Shown here: piece by piece, positions 31,486-41,020 of the stretch
How the letters are laid out: the number at the start of each line of letters is the position of its first letter
Position numbering within the stretch: the first letter of the stretch is position 1
Assembly: GCF_001243045.1 (NCBI RefSeq)
Contig: NZ_LN849007.1
Coordinates: 2,012,989 to 2,076,988, forward strand
Direction: 5' to 3'
Length of the DNA: 64,000 bases
DNA from: Clostridium niameyense
Lineage (GTDB): Bacteria; Bacillota; Clostridia; Clostridiales; Clostridiaceae
Notes under the pieces: model-generated
Databases searched by the model: none
The model's input: only the letters and a program-made list of their open reading frames with translations
Told to the model about the DNA's origin: nothing
Made by a program: the position numbers and the translations under genes

Positions 31486-31662
31486 TTATCTTAGGATTCC
31501 CTTCATGCCTTCATACATATCTCCTGCAGCATGCATCATATTTCTACCCGTTCTTCTAACTTTTCTTCTAGTTCCTCTATCTAATTTAGGAGCTATTAAC
31601 ATACTTGCAGTTGCTCCTATAATTGCACCTGCAGTAACACCTGATAAAAATCTACTACGCAT
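31486..31662 (-). CDS. Small YtxH-like membrane-associated protein
   Basis: A 58-codon gene with a good ribosome-binding site (AGAGGTG, six bases before ATG 31662) and its own perfect terminator. The product starts MRSRFLSGVTAGAIIGATAS with one glycine/alanine-rich hydrophobic segment (about residues 7-24). A basic stretch, LDRGTRRKVRRTGRN, and an amphipathic tail containing MMHAAGDMYEGMK follow. This resembles short YtxH/general-stress family proteins. Function is unknown. It is transcribed apart from the RNase HI gene. Confidence 0.78.
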   Translation of the reverse strand: MRSRFLSGVTAGAIIGATASMLIAPKLDRGTRRKVRRTGRNMMHAAGDMYEGMKGILR

Positions 31663-31735
31663 ATTCTACACCTCTTTTATTAATTTAGTATTTAAGTATA
31701 GAATATGCATTTTTTTATTTTATTAAACATAATTT

Positions 31736-32182
31736 TTAAATAATCTCATCCATAGCTTCATTTGCTAATTTATCACATCTATTATTATATTTATTATCGC
31801 TGTGTCCTTTAACTTTTATAAATTTCACCTTATGTTTTTGTAAAAGGTCATCTAACTTTTCCCACAGCTCTTTGTTTTTTACGGGCTGTTTAGAAGCTGT
31901 TTTCCAACCATTCTTCTTCCAGTTTTCCAGCCAATGTTGATTTATAGCATTTATAACATAAGCTGAATCACTATATAACTCTACATTGCAAGGCTCCTTA
32001 AGTATATACAATGCTTCTACTACAGCAGATAGTTCCATTATATTATTAGTAGTATTTTTGAAGGACTTTTTTATTTCTTTTTTACAATCTCCATACATTA
32101 AAACTATGCCATAAGCCCCTATGGTATTTTCTTTACCATTTCCTCTACAAGCTCCATCAGTGTATATAGTTACTTTTTTCAT
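31736..32182 (-). CDS. rnhA: Ribonuclease HI
   Basis: Cuts the RNA strand of RNA-DNA hybrids. The 148-residue protein has the complete DEDD active site: Asp9 in [11 protein letters not shown], Glu50 in NIMELSAV, Asp72 in LYSDSAYV and Asp137 in NRCDKLAN, plus the flexible-loop histidine in VKGHSDN. The basic-protrusion segment with three tryptophans ([13 protein letters not shown]) is kept, as in E. coli RNase HI. AGGAGGTGG lies before ATG 32182. The gene overlaps the end of the upstream gene by 26 bases, so the two are translationally coupled. Confidence 0.95.
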   Translation of the reverse strand: MKKVTIYTDGACRGNGKENTIGAYGIVLMYGDCKKEIKKSFKNTTNNIMELSAVVEALYILKEPCNVELYSDSAYVINAINQHWLENWKKNGWKTASKQPVKNKELWEKLDDLLQKHKVKFIKVKGHSDNKYNNRCDKLANEAMDEII

Positions 32183-33164
32183 TTACAACTGCCACCTCCT
32201 GAAAACTTTGCTTTGCTTTTTTTTGTTCAAAGCCTTTAAAAATATTGTCTATAGCATATATAAATTTTTTAATATTTTCTGTTCCAACTATGCTAGATAT
32301 ATACTTTACTGCATCTCTTACTAAAACAATTATATTATCTTTTCCTTCCCAATTATCTATTATTACCTGCTCAGGTACTTCAGTAATTATCTTATTAAGT
32401 CCAAAGAACATTATGGAAATATCATCAATTTTACCTATAAAAGGTATAAATGACGGTATTATATCTATAGGACTAACAATATAAGTTAAAATTCCTGCGA
32501 CTAAAGCTTTATTTTTAGTATTAATTCTATCATCTTTAAATAATCTATATAAAAGTACTGTTATATCTGGAACAATCATAGAATACTCAAATAATTTTTT
32601 ATATTTTTTAGGTAATTTATTTTTAAAACTTATTCTAAGTTCTGAATAATTATCTTTTTTATACCCCAATTTATAATTTTTTTTAGTTTTGACTTTACTA
32701 TTTATCTTTTCCTTATTATCTTGGGAATAAATAATATTATCCACTGTTGCTTCTATAAACCCATTTAACACATTAATTTTTCTAATTTTAAAATAAACAT
32801 AAGGTATTTTCTTTGATAAAGTGTCTAAATCTATTTTTATATTATCTTTATGTACATAAATTCCATATTCCTGAAAATTTTTGAGTAAAACCTTTAATGC
32901 TAAATTTTTAATACCACCAAGTATTTTTAAGTTACATACTTCTACTTTAAATATTCTCACATTTAAAATATTATCTACTATACTACCTAGTCCAAGTTTA
33001 GCCTTAAATAATATATTCATTCCGTTCTTATATAAACCTTCAACTGTTATAAACTCATCTATAACTATACCTTTAAATTCCAACCCCTCAACTTTTACAA
33101 AATCCTTTAATATGCTCAAAATATCTTCTGAGGATATTTTAACTTCTGCTGATGATAACTTCAT
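32157..33164 (-). CDS. DUF1232 (YkvA-like) protein with a DUF2993-like N-terminal part
   Basis: A 335-residue protein. Residues about 215-260 ([20 protein letters not shown] followed by IPFIGKIDD) are a clear DUF1232/YkvA domain, a short hydrophobic module of unknown function. The N-terminal 180 residues are beta-rich, with repeated short hydrophobic strands ([25 protein letters not shown]), and resemble lipid-binding DUF2993-type folds only loosely. GGGGGA eight bases upstream supports ATG 33164 over 33197. It overlaps rnhA by 26 bases. No function is assigned; membrane association is likely. Confidence 0.72.
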   Translation of the reverse strand: MKLSSAEVKISSEDILSILKDFVKVEGLEFKGIVIDEFITVEGLYKNGMNILFKAKLGLGSIVDNILNVRIFKVEVCNLKILGGIKNLALKVLLKNFQEYGIYVHKDNIKIDLDTLSKKIPYVYFKIRKINVLNGFIEATVDNIIYSQDNKEKINSKVKTKKNYKLGYKKDNYSELRISFKNKLPKKYKKLFEYSMIVPDITVLLYRLFKDDRINTKNKALVAGILTYIVSPIDIIPSFIPFIGKIDDISIMFFGLNKIITEVPEQVIIDNWEGKDNIIVLVRDAVKYISSIVGTENIKKFIYAIDNIFKGFEQKKAKQSFQEVAVVNEKSNYIH

Positions 33165-33372
33165 ATTACCTTTCCCCCTACTAATTTCCTTATACATAAG
33201 TATACACTAAACTTTGAATCCATAAAACAATAATATAACCATAAATTACTTTAGTAAAATTTATGATTTTCGTTAGACTATATTTTAAAAATATTATAGT
33301 ATAATTGTACAAACTTTTAATTTAAAAGACATGTAAATTATATAAATTTTCCTTATAGAAAGGAGAAATTTA

Positions 33373-35103
33373 ATGGGTAAAATAAAAAATAAAATTATAC
33401 TACTTCCTATAATTGTAGCTTTAATTTCTATAATAGCTATGATTTCTATTAACTTGTATACTAATAAAAACACCTATATATCCTATAATAACTTTTTAAA
33501 AGATATTGATAATAAAAAAATATCTAAAGTTTATATTACAGATACCTCCAAAATAGAAGTTAAACTAAAAAATGGTGAAATTTATCAAACAGATAATCCT
33601 CGTTCTTTGAATTTTAAAGAAAATCTCTTAAAACAAGGAATTAACATATCAGAAAACTCACCTATGACATTAAAAGAATTAATTCCTGTAGTAACTTTAA
33701 TTGCTTCCCTTATTTCAATAGTATTTATTGCTCTAAAAAATACTAAATTTAAAAGTAAAAGTTTTGCCTCTATAGATGCCTTAGAATCTGAAGAAGTAAA
33801 ATCAACAGGATATAACTTTGAAAGTATTGCAGGAAATGAGGAAGCAAAAGAAAGTGTACGAGATATAGTAGATTTTTTAAAAAATCCAGAAAAATATAAT
33901 TCTTACGGTGCTAGAATGCCTAAAGGAATTATATTATATGGTGAGCCTGGTACTGGTAAAACCCTTCTAGCTAAAGCTGTAGCTTCTGAAGCTAAAGTAC
34001 CTTTTTACGCAGTTTCAGGATCAGATTTTATACAAGTATATGTAGGGGTTGGAGCTAGCCGTATAAGACAATTATTTAAGAAGGCTAAAAATAATGGCGG
34101 AAAAGCCGTAATATTTATAGATGAAATAGACGCAATTGGTAAAAAAAGATCTTCTCAAAAAATGGGAGGCTCTGAAGAAAGAGATCAAACATTAAATGCC
34201 CTTCTAACTGAAATGTCTGGTTTTAATGAAAGTGATGGTATAGTAGTAATTGCAGCTACTAATAGATTAGATGTATTAGACGAGGCTCTTTTAAGACCTG
34301 GTAGATTTGATAGGCATATAGAAATCAATTTACCTGATATACATGCAAGAGAGAAGATACTAAAATTACATTTAGAAAATAAACCTATAGGAAATATTGA
34401 CGTAACAGATTGGGCTAAAAAAACTGCATATTTTTCCGGAGCTAAAATTGAAAGTTTAACAAACGAAGCTGCTATATTAGCTTGTAAAGAAAATAGTCCT
34501 AAAATAGAAGATATTCATGTTGATAAGGCGTTTTCAATAATATTGGCAGGTTATGAAAAACAAAATAGAGACTATATTAAAAATAAAGATAAAAAAATAA
34601 CTGCTTATCATGAAATAGGACATGCTCTTATAACAAAAGAAGTACTACCAAACGAAAAAATATCAAAAGTAACTATTATACCAAGTACTAAAGGTGCTGG
34701 TGGTTATACTCTAAGTATACCGGAAGATAGCTTATATCAAAGTAAAGACTATCTTTTAAAAAGAATAATGGTTCTTTTAGGTGGTAGGGCTGCAGAAGAA
34801 ATTATATTTGGTAAAAATCAAATAACTACCGGGGCACACAATGATCTACAAAGAAGTACATCTATTGCTTATACTATGATAACTCAATATGGAATGGGTG
34901 AAACCCTAGGTTTATTGAATCTAGCTGAACTTTCAAATAAGTTAAATATAGATGAAAATAATATATTAAATGAATGTAAAAATTTGATAGATTCTATATA
35001 TAATGAAGTTAAACAAATACTTTTAGAAAACAAACATGTACTGGATAAGTTAGCTAAAAAACTTATAGAAAAAGAAACCTTATATACAGAAGATTTTTGT
35101 TAA
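33373..35103 (+). CDS. FtsH-like membrane AAA+ zinc metalloprotease
   Basis: A 576-residue protease that would extract and degrade membrane and regulatory proteins. Two membrane segments flank a short extracytoplasmic domain (about 7-27 and 103-122). The AAA module has Walker A GEPGTGKT (190-197), the pore motif YVGVG, Walker B AVIFIDEIDAIG and the SRH region LRPGRFDRHIEI. The peptidase has HEIGH (413-417) and the third zinc ligand in TTGAHNDLQ. It is shorter than typical FtsH, lacking the extended C-terminal tail. AAAGGAG precedes ATG 33373. It is not next to tilS/hpt, where the housekeeping ftsH usually lies, so it may be an accessory copy. Confidence 0.93.
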   Translation: MGKIKNKIILLPIIVALISIIAMISINLYTNKNTYISYNNFLKDIDNKKISKVYITDTSKIEVKLKNGEIYQTDNPRSLNFKENLLKQGINISENSPMTLKELIPVVTLIASLISIVFIALKNTKFKSKSFASIDALESEEVKSTGYNFESIAGNEEAKESVRDIVDFLKNPEKYNSYGARMPKGIILYGEPGTGKTLLAKAVASEAKVPFYAVSGSDFIQVYVGVGASRIRQLFKKAKNNGGKAVIFIDEIDAIGKKRSSQKMGGSEERDQTLNALLTEMSGFNESDGIVVIAATNRLDVLDEALLRPGRFDRHIEINLPDIHAREKILKLHLENKPIGNIDVTDWAKKTAYFSGAKIESLTNEAAILACKENSPKIEDIHVDKAFSIILAGYEKQNRDYIKNKDKKITAYHEIGHALITKEVLPNEKISKVTIIPSTKGAGGYTLSIPEDSLYQSKDYLLKRIMVLLGGRAAEEIIFGKNQITTGAHNDLQRSTSIAYTMITQYGMGETLGLLNLAELSNKLNIDENNILNECKNLIDSIYNEVKQILLENKHVLDKLAKKLIEKETLYTEDFC

Positions 35104-35135
35104 AATCTTTTTAAAATTAATATGCTCTATATTTT

Positions 35136-35214
35136 AAAATAGGAAATTAGTAATTAAAAGGCATTTAAAAGTTTTAAATGCCTTTTAATTACTCTCTTAA
35201 CAATTTCCTATTTT
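35136..35214. terminator. Very long bidirectional terminator hairpin
   Basis: A perfect 22-bp stem (35149-35170 with 35172-35193) has a single-base loop. An outer 13-bp stem (35136-35148 with 35202-35214) is separated from it by an 8-base bulge on one side. The hairpin lies between the convergent FtsH-like and rhomboid genes. Confidence 0.85.
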
Positions 35215-35234
35215 AAATTTATTTATATCTACTT

Positions 35235-36245
35235 TTATACTTTAACATTTCTATTCAATATATAGGATATTATTATTCCTCCAATTAATCCACCTATGTG
35301 GGCAAAATTGTCTATATTAGAAATAGAAAATCCTAAAACTAAATTAGCTATTATAACAGAAACTATATTCTTAAAAAATCCTTTTCCTATATTTTCTTTA
35401 TTTTTATAAGCTATTATTAGTGTTGCACCTAAAACACCAAATATAGCTCCTGATGCTCCAATAGATATTGCTGGTGAAAAGATATAACTAAAAATAGAAG
35501 CTAACATACCCGATACAAAATAAATAATCAAATATTTTATTTTTCCAAAATAAGATTCCACTAAGGGTCCAATACAATATAAAGAATACATATTTAAGCC
35601 TATATGTACTAATCCACCATGAAGAAACATGGAAGTTATAAATCTATAATATTGACCTTTTGATATTAAATAGTTAACCTTAGCTCCTAATACAATTAAT
35701 ACTCTTATATCACTGTCAAATATATTTCTAGATAAAAATGCTGTTAATATATACATTATTATATTAGCTACAATTATGGAATAAGTTATAACTGTACTAT
35801 TATTTTCTTTATTATATATGGAACTTAGATTCTGTTTTGGTGGGGTACTTATTATGTCTTCTGTAGTTTTATTAGTCTCACTTCCAGAATAAAGTATAGT
35901 ATGAGATTTATAATTTATGATTATAGATTTATTTTCTAGATATTTATAATTTATGTTATTCATAATTTCATCAACTTTATCCACATCTGTTAATAAAACT
36001 ATATTTAAGACGACATTCTGATTTTTTAATAATTCCTTAAAATAATTTTCTAAATAATTAAAATTTAATTTTTCAAAAATATCCTTATGAGAAAAAATTA
36101 TAATCTGATCCAGATTATCATACCTTTTAGCAATAGCCCATTGACCTTGAATTCCTGAAAATAATTCAATTTCTAATATATTGTACCCATTAACCCTTAT
36201 AAGCTTTTCTATAAAATTTTTAATAAATTTTTCTATTTTACTCAC
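35235..36245 (-). CDS. Rhomboid family intramembrane serine protease
   Basis: A 336-residue membrane protease. An N-terminal cytosolic domain (about 1-150) with no recognised motif precedes six membrane segments. The catalytic serine is in IGASGAIFGVLGA and the histidine in NFAHIGGLIGG. The loop-1 HGGLVHIGLNMYSLYCIGPLVE motif is typical of the family. The GTG at 36245 lies inside the Shine-Dalgarno (GAGGTGA). The only other codon at normal spacing is an ATA four codons in, so the start is uncertain. It follows the HD-GYP gene after 27 bases and is probably cotranscribed. Substrates are unknown. Confidence 0.92.
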   Translation of the reverse strand: MSKIEKFIKNFIEKLIRVNGYNILEIELFSGIQGQWAIAKRYDNLDQIIIFSHKDIFEKLNFNYLENYFKELLKNQNVVLNIVLLTDVDKVDEIMNNINYKYLENKSIIINYKSHTILYSGSETNKTTEDIISTPPKQNLSSIYNKENNSTVITYSIIVANIIMYILTAFLSRNIFDSDIRVLIVLGAKVNYLISKGQYYRFITSMFLHGGLVHIGLNMYSLYCIGPLVESYFGKIKYLIIYFVSGMLASIFSYIFSPAISIGASGAIFGVLGATLIIAYKNKENIGKGFFKNIVSVIIANLVLGFSISNIDNFAHIGGLIGGIIISYILNRNVKV

Positions 36246-36272
36246 CTCGTATAACTATAAAAACACCGTTAT

Positions 36273-37334
36273 TTATAATGCTACACATTCTATTACTATA
36301 TTGGGATTATTTAATAAGTCCATTTCATAATAAGAATTATTGCTTTTATTTAAACTATCATAAAAAATTCGTACTACTGGCCTATCAGGTAATCCTCTAT
36401 TTTGTCTTATTACATATCCTGTTTCTCCATTAGATAACTTAACTCTACATCCCAAAGGATATATAGCAAAAGTATTCTTAAAATTTCTTACTAATTCTTC
36501 ATCAAACATAACTCCCGAACCTGATAATATTAGCTCATAAGCATCATTTGGTGTAAACTTTTTTCTATAACATCTATCATTACTTACAGCATCATAAACA
36601 TCACAAATACAAACTATCTTAGCATTTTTACAAATTTGGCTTCCTTTAAGTCCATATGGATATCCGTTCCCATCTATTCTCTCATGATGTTGCTCTACTA
36701 TTTTAATAATATTATTTGATATAGCTAAATTTTTTACAAGCATTTCTCTCCCATATATGGGGTGTTTCTTTATTTCCTCAAATTCTTCATCTGTTAATTT
36801 ACCTTTTTTATTTATAATATTATTTGGAATCTTAATTTTACCTATATCATGTAATATAGCTCCTATAGAAATTTCTTTTAATTCTAATTCATTTAATCCT
36901 GAAGACATTCCTAAAAATGCAGTCATAATGCAAGTATCTAAACTATGTACATAAGTATAATTATCATAAGTTTTTATATCATATAAACTTTTATTTACAT
37001 CCCCCATATTTATTATATAATTTATCATTTCTTCTACTTCATTAAAAGAATCCTTCAACTTTTTTCCGTTGAAATCATGAATATTTTTTGTTATATTAGC
37101 CATGGACTTCATAGTAGTTTGTTTGAGTTTCATAAGTTTTTCATCTTCTACCACTACATCTTCTAATCTTGCGTCTTCTACATATACATATAAAACACCT
37201 AAATTTCTTAATTTATTTATATATCCTTGTGTAAGTTTTATTCCTGATTTTAATAAAACTTGTCCTTTTTCCGAAAATATATTTCTACCTAACACATCAC
37301 CTGGTTTGACTCTATTTATAAATTCAAGCCTCAT
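36273..37334 (-). CDS. HD-GYP domain protein, probable cyclic-di-GMP phosphodiesterase
   Basis: A 353-residue cytoplasmic protein with an N-terminal region of about 125 residues (RVKPGDVLGRNIFSEKGQVL), then an HD-GYP domain. The HD pair is in ILHDIGKIKIP, an upstream metal histidine is in TYVHSLDT, and downstream are KKHPIYGREM, EQHHERIDGNGYPYG (the GYP motif) and CDVYDAVSNDRCYR. All motifs needed for hydrolysis of cyclic-di-GMP or a related dinucleotide are present. The start at ATG 37334 is preferred because the upstream GTG is part of the Shine-Dalgarno sequence. It leads into the rhomboid gene. Confidence 0.92.
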   Translation of the reverse strand: MRLEFINRVKPGDVLGRNIFSEKGQVLLKSGIKLTQGYINKLRNLGVLYVYVEDARLEDVVVEDEKLMKLKQTTMKSMANITKNIHDFNGKKLKDSFNEVEEMINYIINMGDVNKSLYDIKTYDNYTYVHSLDTCIMTAFLGMSSGLNELELKEISIGAILHDIGKIKIPNNIINKKGKLTDEEFEEIKKHPIYGREMLVKNLAISNNIIKIVEQHHERIDGNGYPYGLKGSQICKNAKIVCICDVYDAVSNDRCYRKKFTPNDAYELILSGSGVMFDEELVRNFKNTFAIYPLGCRVKLSNGETGYVIRQNRGLPDRPVVRIFYDSLNKSNNSYYEMDLLNNPNIVIECVAL

Positions 37335-37462
37335 TACAATAAACACCTCATAAATTCATCTTTAAATTAATAAAATTCTCCATATTAAATAAAAAACCGT
37401 TTACTTTTAAGTAATAATTGGTTATTATTATAGTATAATTTCCATTTTATAGGAGGTTGATT

Positions 37463-37810
37463 TTGAAAAAACTAATTGTTATTTTATTATTAATTACATC
37501 TATATTTGGTGCAACACATTATATTTATAAAAGCGCTAAAGAAAAAGATATAACTTATAGCGTTGAAAAATATATGACTTCTAATTTATTTAATAAACAT
37601 AAAATGTACAATATAGATAATTTTAATTTAATATTTTCTGATGGAAATATGGCTGTAGTAAAGGTTTATGGAACTACTAAAAAATCTCCTCATAAGAAAG
37701 TGTGCTATAATGTATTTTTAGACAAGAATAATAAAGGTTCTTGGAAAGTAAAGAAAGTATATAAAAATACTAATTCAGATAGTAAATCTTATTATGAAAA
37801 TAAAAAATAA
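37463..37810 (+). CDS. Small exported protein of unknown function
   Basis: A 115-residue protein with a lysine-led hydrophobic N-terminal segment (about residues 4-20) that could be a signal peptide or anchor. A basic beta-rich tail follows (LIFSDGNMAVVKVYGTT, WKVKKVYKN). AGGAGG lies six bases before TTG 37463; the TTG at 37457 is too close to it. I do not recognise the family. It looks like the DUF4878/NTF2-type exported proteins in pattern (a strand reading NMAVVKVYG then GSWKVKKV), but this is weak. It is monocistronic and convergent with the Fur-type gene. Confidence 0.65.
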   Translation: MKKLIVILLLITSIFGATHYIYKSAKEKDITYSVEKYMTSNLFNKHKMYNIDNFNLIFSDGNMAVVKVYGTTKKSPHKKVCYNVFLDKNNKGSWKVKKVYKNTNSDSKSYYENKK

Positions 37811-37823
37811 TTATTTTTTATTT

Positions 37824-38243
37824 TCATCTTTTTTTTGCACAATCTTCACATATACCCTTTACTTTTTTTTCGTGAAATATATCTACATTTGAAAAACCAG
37901 TTTTTTTATTTATTAATTCTTCAATTTGAACCATAGGACAATCAATCTCTACTTCTTTATGACATAACTTACACTCTATAATATGCTTATGATTATCTTC
38001 TTTAATTTTATAATTATATTTTCCTTCACCTAAATCGAACTTTCCCACTATATTTTTTTCCTTAAATACTTCTAATGTTCTATATATAGTAGATACATCA
38101 ATATCTACTCCTACATTTCTAAGTTCACTATAAATGCCTTCTACATCTAAAGAGTGTTTTTTATTTATTAATATCTCAAGTATACTCATTCTAGCTTTAG
38201 TAGCTTTTAAATTATTTTGTTTTAATATTTTTTTTAATTCCAT
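37824..38243 (-). CDS. Fur-family metal or peroxide regulator
   Basis: A 139-residue DNA-binding repressor. The N-terminal winged helix has the family sequence KATKARMSILEILINKKHSLD, with the recognition helix in VDVSTIYRTLEVFKE. The dimerisation domain carries HKHIIECKLCHKEVEIDCP and a C-terminal CEDC, giving the two CxxC pairs of the structural zinc site seen in PerR, Zur and most Fur proteins. The metal sensed cannot be decided. AAGGTGA lies a few bases before ATG 38243. CGATAATGATACAAT just upstream partly resembles a Fur box and may be an autoregulatory site. The MntP gene lies upstream on the same strand. Confidence 0.88.
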   Translation of the reverse strand: MELKKILKQNNLKATKARMSILEILINKKHSLDVEGIYSELRNVGVDIDVSTIYRTLEVFKEKNIVGKFDLGEGKYNYKIKEDNHKHIIECKLCHKEVEIDCPMVQIEELINKKTGFSNVDIFHEKKVKGICEDCAKKR

Positions 38244-38309
38244 ATTATCACCTTACGATAATGATACAATATAGTACAACAAAAACTCAACATTTTTTTA
38301 ATATTATTG

Positions 38310-38861
38310 CTAAAAAAGTATCATTTTTATGCCAAATAAAATTAATATAAATCCTCCTATATAATCCGCATACTCAGAAATAATAGCTATTTTTTTTATA
38401 TATTTAGATATTGTAATTCCTATAACACACATAAACAGCGTAACCACACCTATAATTAAAGTCATTTGCATAAGTATTATTAAATTATTTATGAAATTAA
38501 GTGTGGTAAAGCCTACTACTAAAGCATCTATACTAACTGAAATTCCCAAAATGCAATACATAGATTTTCTACAAAAAATACACTCTTGTTTTTTTTGAAA
38601 ACCCTCCTTAATCATTAAAACTCCTACTAATGAAATAATAAAGCCTCCAATTATTTTAGGCATAGACATTATGTATCTTGTGAATAAAAATCCTCCATAT
38701 CCCCCTATAAATGCAAATAAAAATTGAAAAAATGCAAAAGAAATTGCAAAAGATAATTTATTTTTAAGTTTAATTTCTTCGTTAATGCTTATACATAGCA
38801 TAACACCAAAAGCATCTAATGAAAGAGCTAATGCTATCACAAATATATCGTATATACCCAT
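38310..38861 (-). CDS. mntP: MntP-family manganese efflux pump (putative)
   Basis: A 183-residue six-helix membrane protein made of two homologous halves. The first half has ALALSLDAFGVMLCI and the second ISVSIDALVVGFT; the aspartates in these repeats mark the MntP/YtaF (DUF204) family, which exports manganese. A CIFC pair occurs in the central loop. The ribosome-binding site is weak (GAGA). I looked for a yybP-ykoY manganese riboswitch upstream and did not find one. The next gene downstream is a Fur-type regulator, so the pair may be functionally linked. Confidence 0.85.
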   Translation of the reverse strand: MGIYDIFVIALALSLDAFGVMLCISINEEIKLKNKLSFAISFAFFQFLFAFIGGYGGFLFTRYIMSMPKIIGGFIISLVGVLMIKEGFQKKQECIFCRKSMYCILGISVSIDALVVGFTTLNFINNLIILMQMTLIIGVVTLFMCVIGITISKYIKKIAIISEYADYIGGFILILFGIKMILF

Positions 38862-39059
38862 AATTTCTCATATTTAAAATATGTAAAAACATATACATAA
38901 TAATATTTTTATTAAAATATCACAGCATAGATTTTATACACATTTTCTCCTTTCCTTAATACTATAGTTTTCCAATAAGAAAATCTAATATTATTTTTAT
39001 TCTTAAAAAATATATTTATTCTATAGCAATTATAAGATACTTTTGATATTGTTTTTTTA

Positions 39060-39398
39060 CTAACTATTTACTACATTCTCTAGCTTTTTTGGATCTAAAA
39101 ACTTTATTTCATTAGAAACTACCTCTACTATTTTTCTTCTAAATCCATTTTTGTCCTCATAACTTTTTGTTTGAATTTTTCCTATAACACTTACAAGCTT
39201 ACCCTTTAGCATATATTTTTCTATAGCTTTTGCATGCTTTCCCCAAACTATTACTGGAATATAATCAGTTTTATTATTTTGTTTATCATAATATCTACTT
39301 ACTGCTAATGTAAATTTTAAAAAAGATATTTCTCTTTCTTTTATTTCTCTAATTTCAGCATCCCTAGTTAGTCTACCTATAAGCATGACTTTATTCAT
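39060..39398 (-). CDS. ssb: Single-stranded DNA-binding protein, short paralogue
   Basis: A 112-residue OB-fold protein: MNKVMLIGRLTRDAEIRE, FTLAVSR, DYIPVIVWGKHAKAIEKYM, KGKLVSVIGKIQTKSYEDKNG-type core. It ends soon after the OB fold and lacks the glycine-rich linker and acidic DDDLPF-like tip of the housekeeping SSB. It is therefore probably an accessory paralogue, like SsbB of competent Firmicutes, and would not recruit partners through that tip. GGAGGT lies before ATG 39398. Confidence 0.93.
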   Translation of the reverse strand: MNKVMLIGRLTRDAEIREIKEREISFLKFTLAVSRYYDKQNNKTDYIPVIVWGKHAKAIEKYMLKGKLVSVIGKIQTKSYEDKNGFRRKIVEVVSNEIKFLDPKKLENVVNS

Positions 39399-39437
39399 AT
39401 ATATACCTCCAACTTTTTTCTATATTTATATCCAAAT

Positions 39438-39944
39438 TTATGTTTTATAATCAAAAAGTTTAGAGCCATTTTCTTTAAGCCATTTTCTTCTTTCCTTATA
39501 ATTAACTATTGTACCTTCCACCATATTCCAAAAATCCTTAGAATGATTCATATGTTTAAGATGACAAAGTTCATGTACTACTATATAATCTATAATATTT
39601 ATAGGTGCCATTATAAGCCTATAATTATAGTTTATATTTTTCTTAGATGAACAACTTCCCCATAATGTTCTTTGTGATTTTACCGTAATTTTATTAGGTA
39701 AATATCCCATCTTATTTCCATAGTATTTAGTTCTTTGTTCTAATATTTCATAAGCTTTAACTTTATAAAATTTTTCTATGCTCTGATTTATTATATCTTT
39801 TTTATATTTCTCTAGAATTCCTTCATTAATATAGATATAAAATTTTTCTTTTTTTAACTCTAGATCACAATACACAGATTTTTTATTTTTTATTTCACAT
39901 GGATATAGTTTACCTAAATAATAATATCCTTTTATATCGCCCAA
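39438..39944 (-). CDS. YgjP-like M48-type metallopeptidase (DUF45)
   Basis: A 168-residue cytoplasmic protein with the DUF45 signature: RTLWGSCSSKKNINYNYRL, then the zinc motif HELCH within DYIVVHELCHLKHMNHSK, and FWNMVEGTIVNYKERRKWL. Family members are predicted zinc peptidases of unknown substrate. The start is TTG 39944 with GGTGA eight bases upstream. It is followed after 39 bases by the short SSB gene. Confidence 0.87.
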   Translation of the reverse strand: MGDIKGYYYLGKLYPCEIKNKKSVYCDLELKKEKFYIYINEGILEKYKKDIINQSIEKFYKVKAYEILEQRTKYYGNKMGYLPNKITVKSQRTLWGSCSSKKNINYNYRLIMAPINIIDYIVVHELCHLKHMNHSKDFWNMVEGTIVNYKERRKWLKENGSKLFDYKT

Positions 39945-40027
39945 ATTTTATTCACCAACTTTTTATAAATTAAAAATAAAAAGGAATTATCCCTAAAATT
40001 AAAAGAAATAATCCCTGACTTAGAATT

Positions 40028-40864
40028 TTAATAAATTTTATATTCTACTTTCCAACTATCTAATGATATTACTGTTTTATTCTCTAAATTTAAAGGGAAA
40101 ATAAAATTACATACTTTAGCTTTTAAAGCTGATACACTCAAATCTTCCATTTCAAATACATTTGAAACTACAACTTTACCTGACTCATTTAAAATACTCA
40201 TAGGTAATTTTTCTATGTTAATTGATTTATCATTACCATTTCTTATTACTATAGTAACTAATAAATTTCCATCTTCATTAATTCCTATACTAAAAGTTGA
40301 AAGACTTACCTCTCCTTCTTTTAAAGATGGTAATTCATTTAAAAAATCATCATAAACTTTCTTACTTTCTTCATCTATATCGTCTGGTAAGTTTTCGTAA
40401 TCTAATGTAAGATTTCTTAAAGCTTTTAAATTATTATCAAAAACTATCTTCCAATCATCCATAGGTATTTTATCTACAAGCATATTTTTTTTATCAAAAT
40501 AAAGAACCCAAGGTCTAGCAGCATAAGGTGGTATATTACCAACATCTTTTAAATCAAAAATTTGTTCTGCTAAAACTTTTCCTTCAGAATTTATTATTTT
40601 AAATGGAATATCTTCAAAATTTATTTCTCTAGCTAGTCCATTTCTTAAATAAATTTTTATTTCGTATTTATCTCCTAAATCATATGCATATATACCTGCT
40701 ACATTAACTTGATCCTTTTTTATAGGAACTAATTCATCTAATTCTTCTTGAAGTATTTCCTTTTGAACCTTAGACATAATATCTTCATCTTTTTTAGGAA
40801 CAGATAATTTTATATTTAAATTGGCGTTTTCATTTTTAGACTCTTGGCGATTTAACTTATTCAT
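40028..40864 (-). CDS. SLAP-domain protein
   Basis: A 278-residue protein with two SLAP-type beta domains. The first is at about 48-150, with VNVAGIYAYDLGDKYEIKIYL, FEDIPFKIIN and PPYAARPWVLYF. The second is at about 175-278, with FSIGINEDGNLLVTIVIRNG and a final WKVEYKIY. The domain is known from S-layer-associated and S-layer-assembly proteins in Firmicutes. There is no signal peptide: the N-terminus is polar and charged. If it works on the surface it must leave by an accessory route or act inside the cell. GGAGGT precedes ATG 40864. Confidence 0.78.
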   Translation of the reverse strand: MNKLNRQESKNENANLNIKLSVPKKDEDIMSKVQKEILQEELDELVPIKKDQVNVAGIYAYDLGDKYEIKIYLRNGLAREINFEDIPFKIINSEGKVLAEQIFDLKDVGNIPPYAARPWVLYFDKKNMLVDKIPMDDWKIVFDNNLKALRNLTLDYENLPDDIDEESKKVYDDFLNELPSLKEGEVSLSTFSIGINEDGNLLVTIVIRNGNDKSINIEKLPMSILNESGKVVVSNVFEMEDLSVSALKAKVCNFIFPLNLENKTVISLDSWKVEYKIY

Positions 40865-41020
40865 TAAAATACCTCCGTTTATATTTTATATTTACAAAAT
40901 ATATTATAACCTCTAAAAAATTGTAAATCAATTTATATTTATGATTAAAGTTTACATATTTTTTAATAAAATTTTTAATAAAAAAATATAAATTGAGCAA
41001 AATAAGAGCGAGGTGATCTT

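Noticed and set aside
38862..38960. yybP-ykoY manganese riboswitch upstream of mntP
   Set aside because: The conserved core bases of that riboswitch are not found in the short AT-rich leader.
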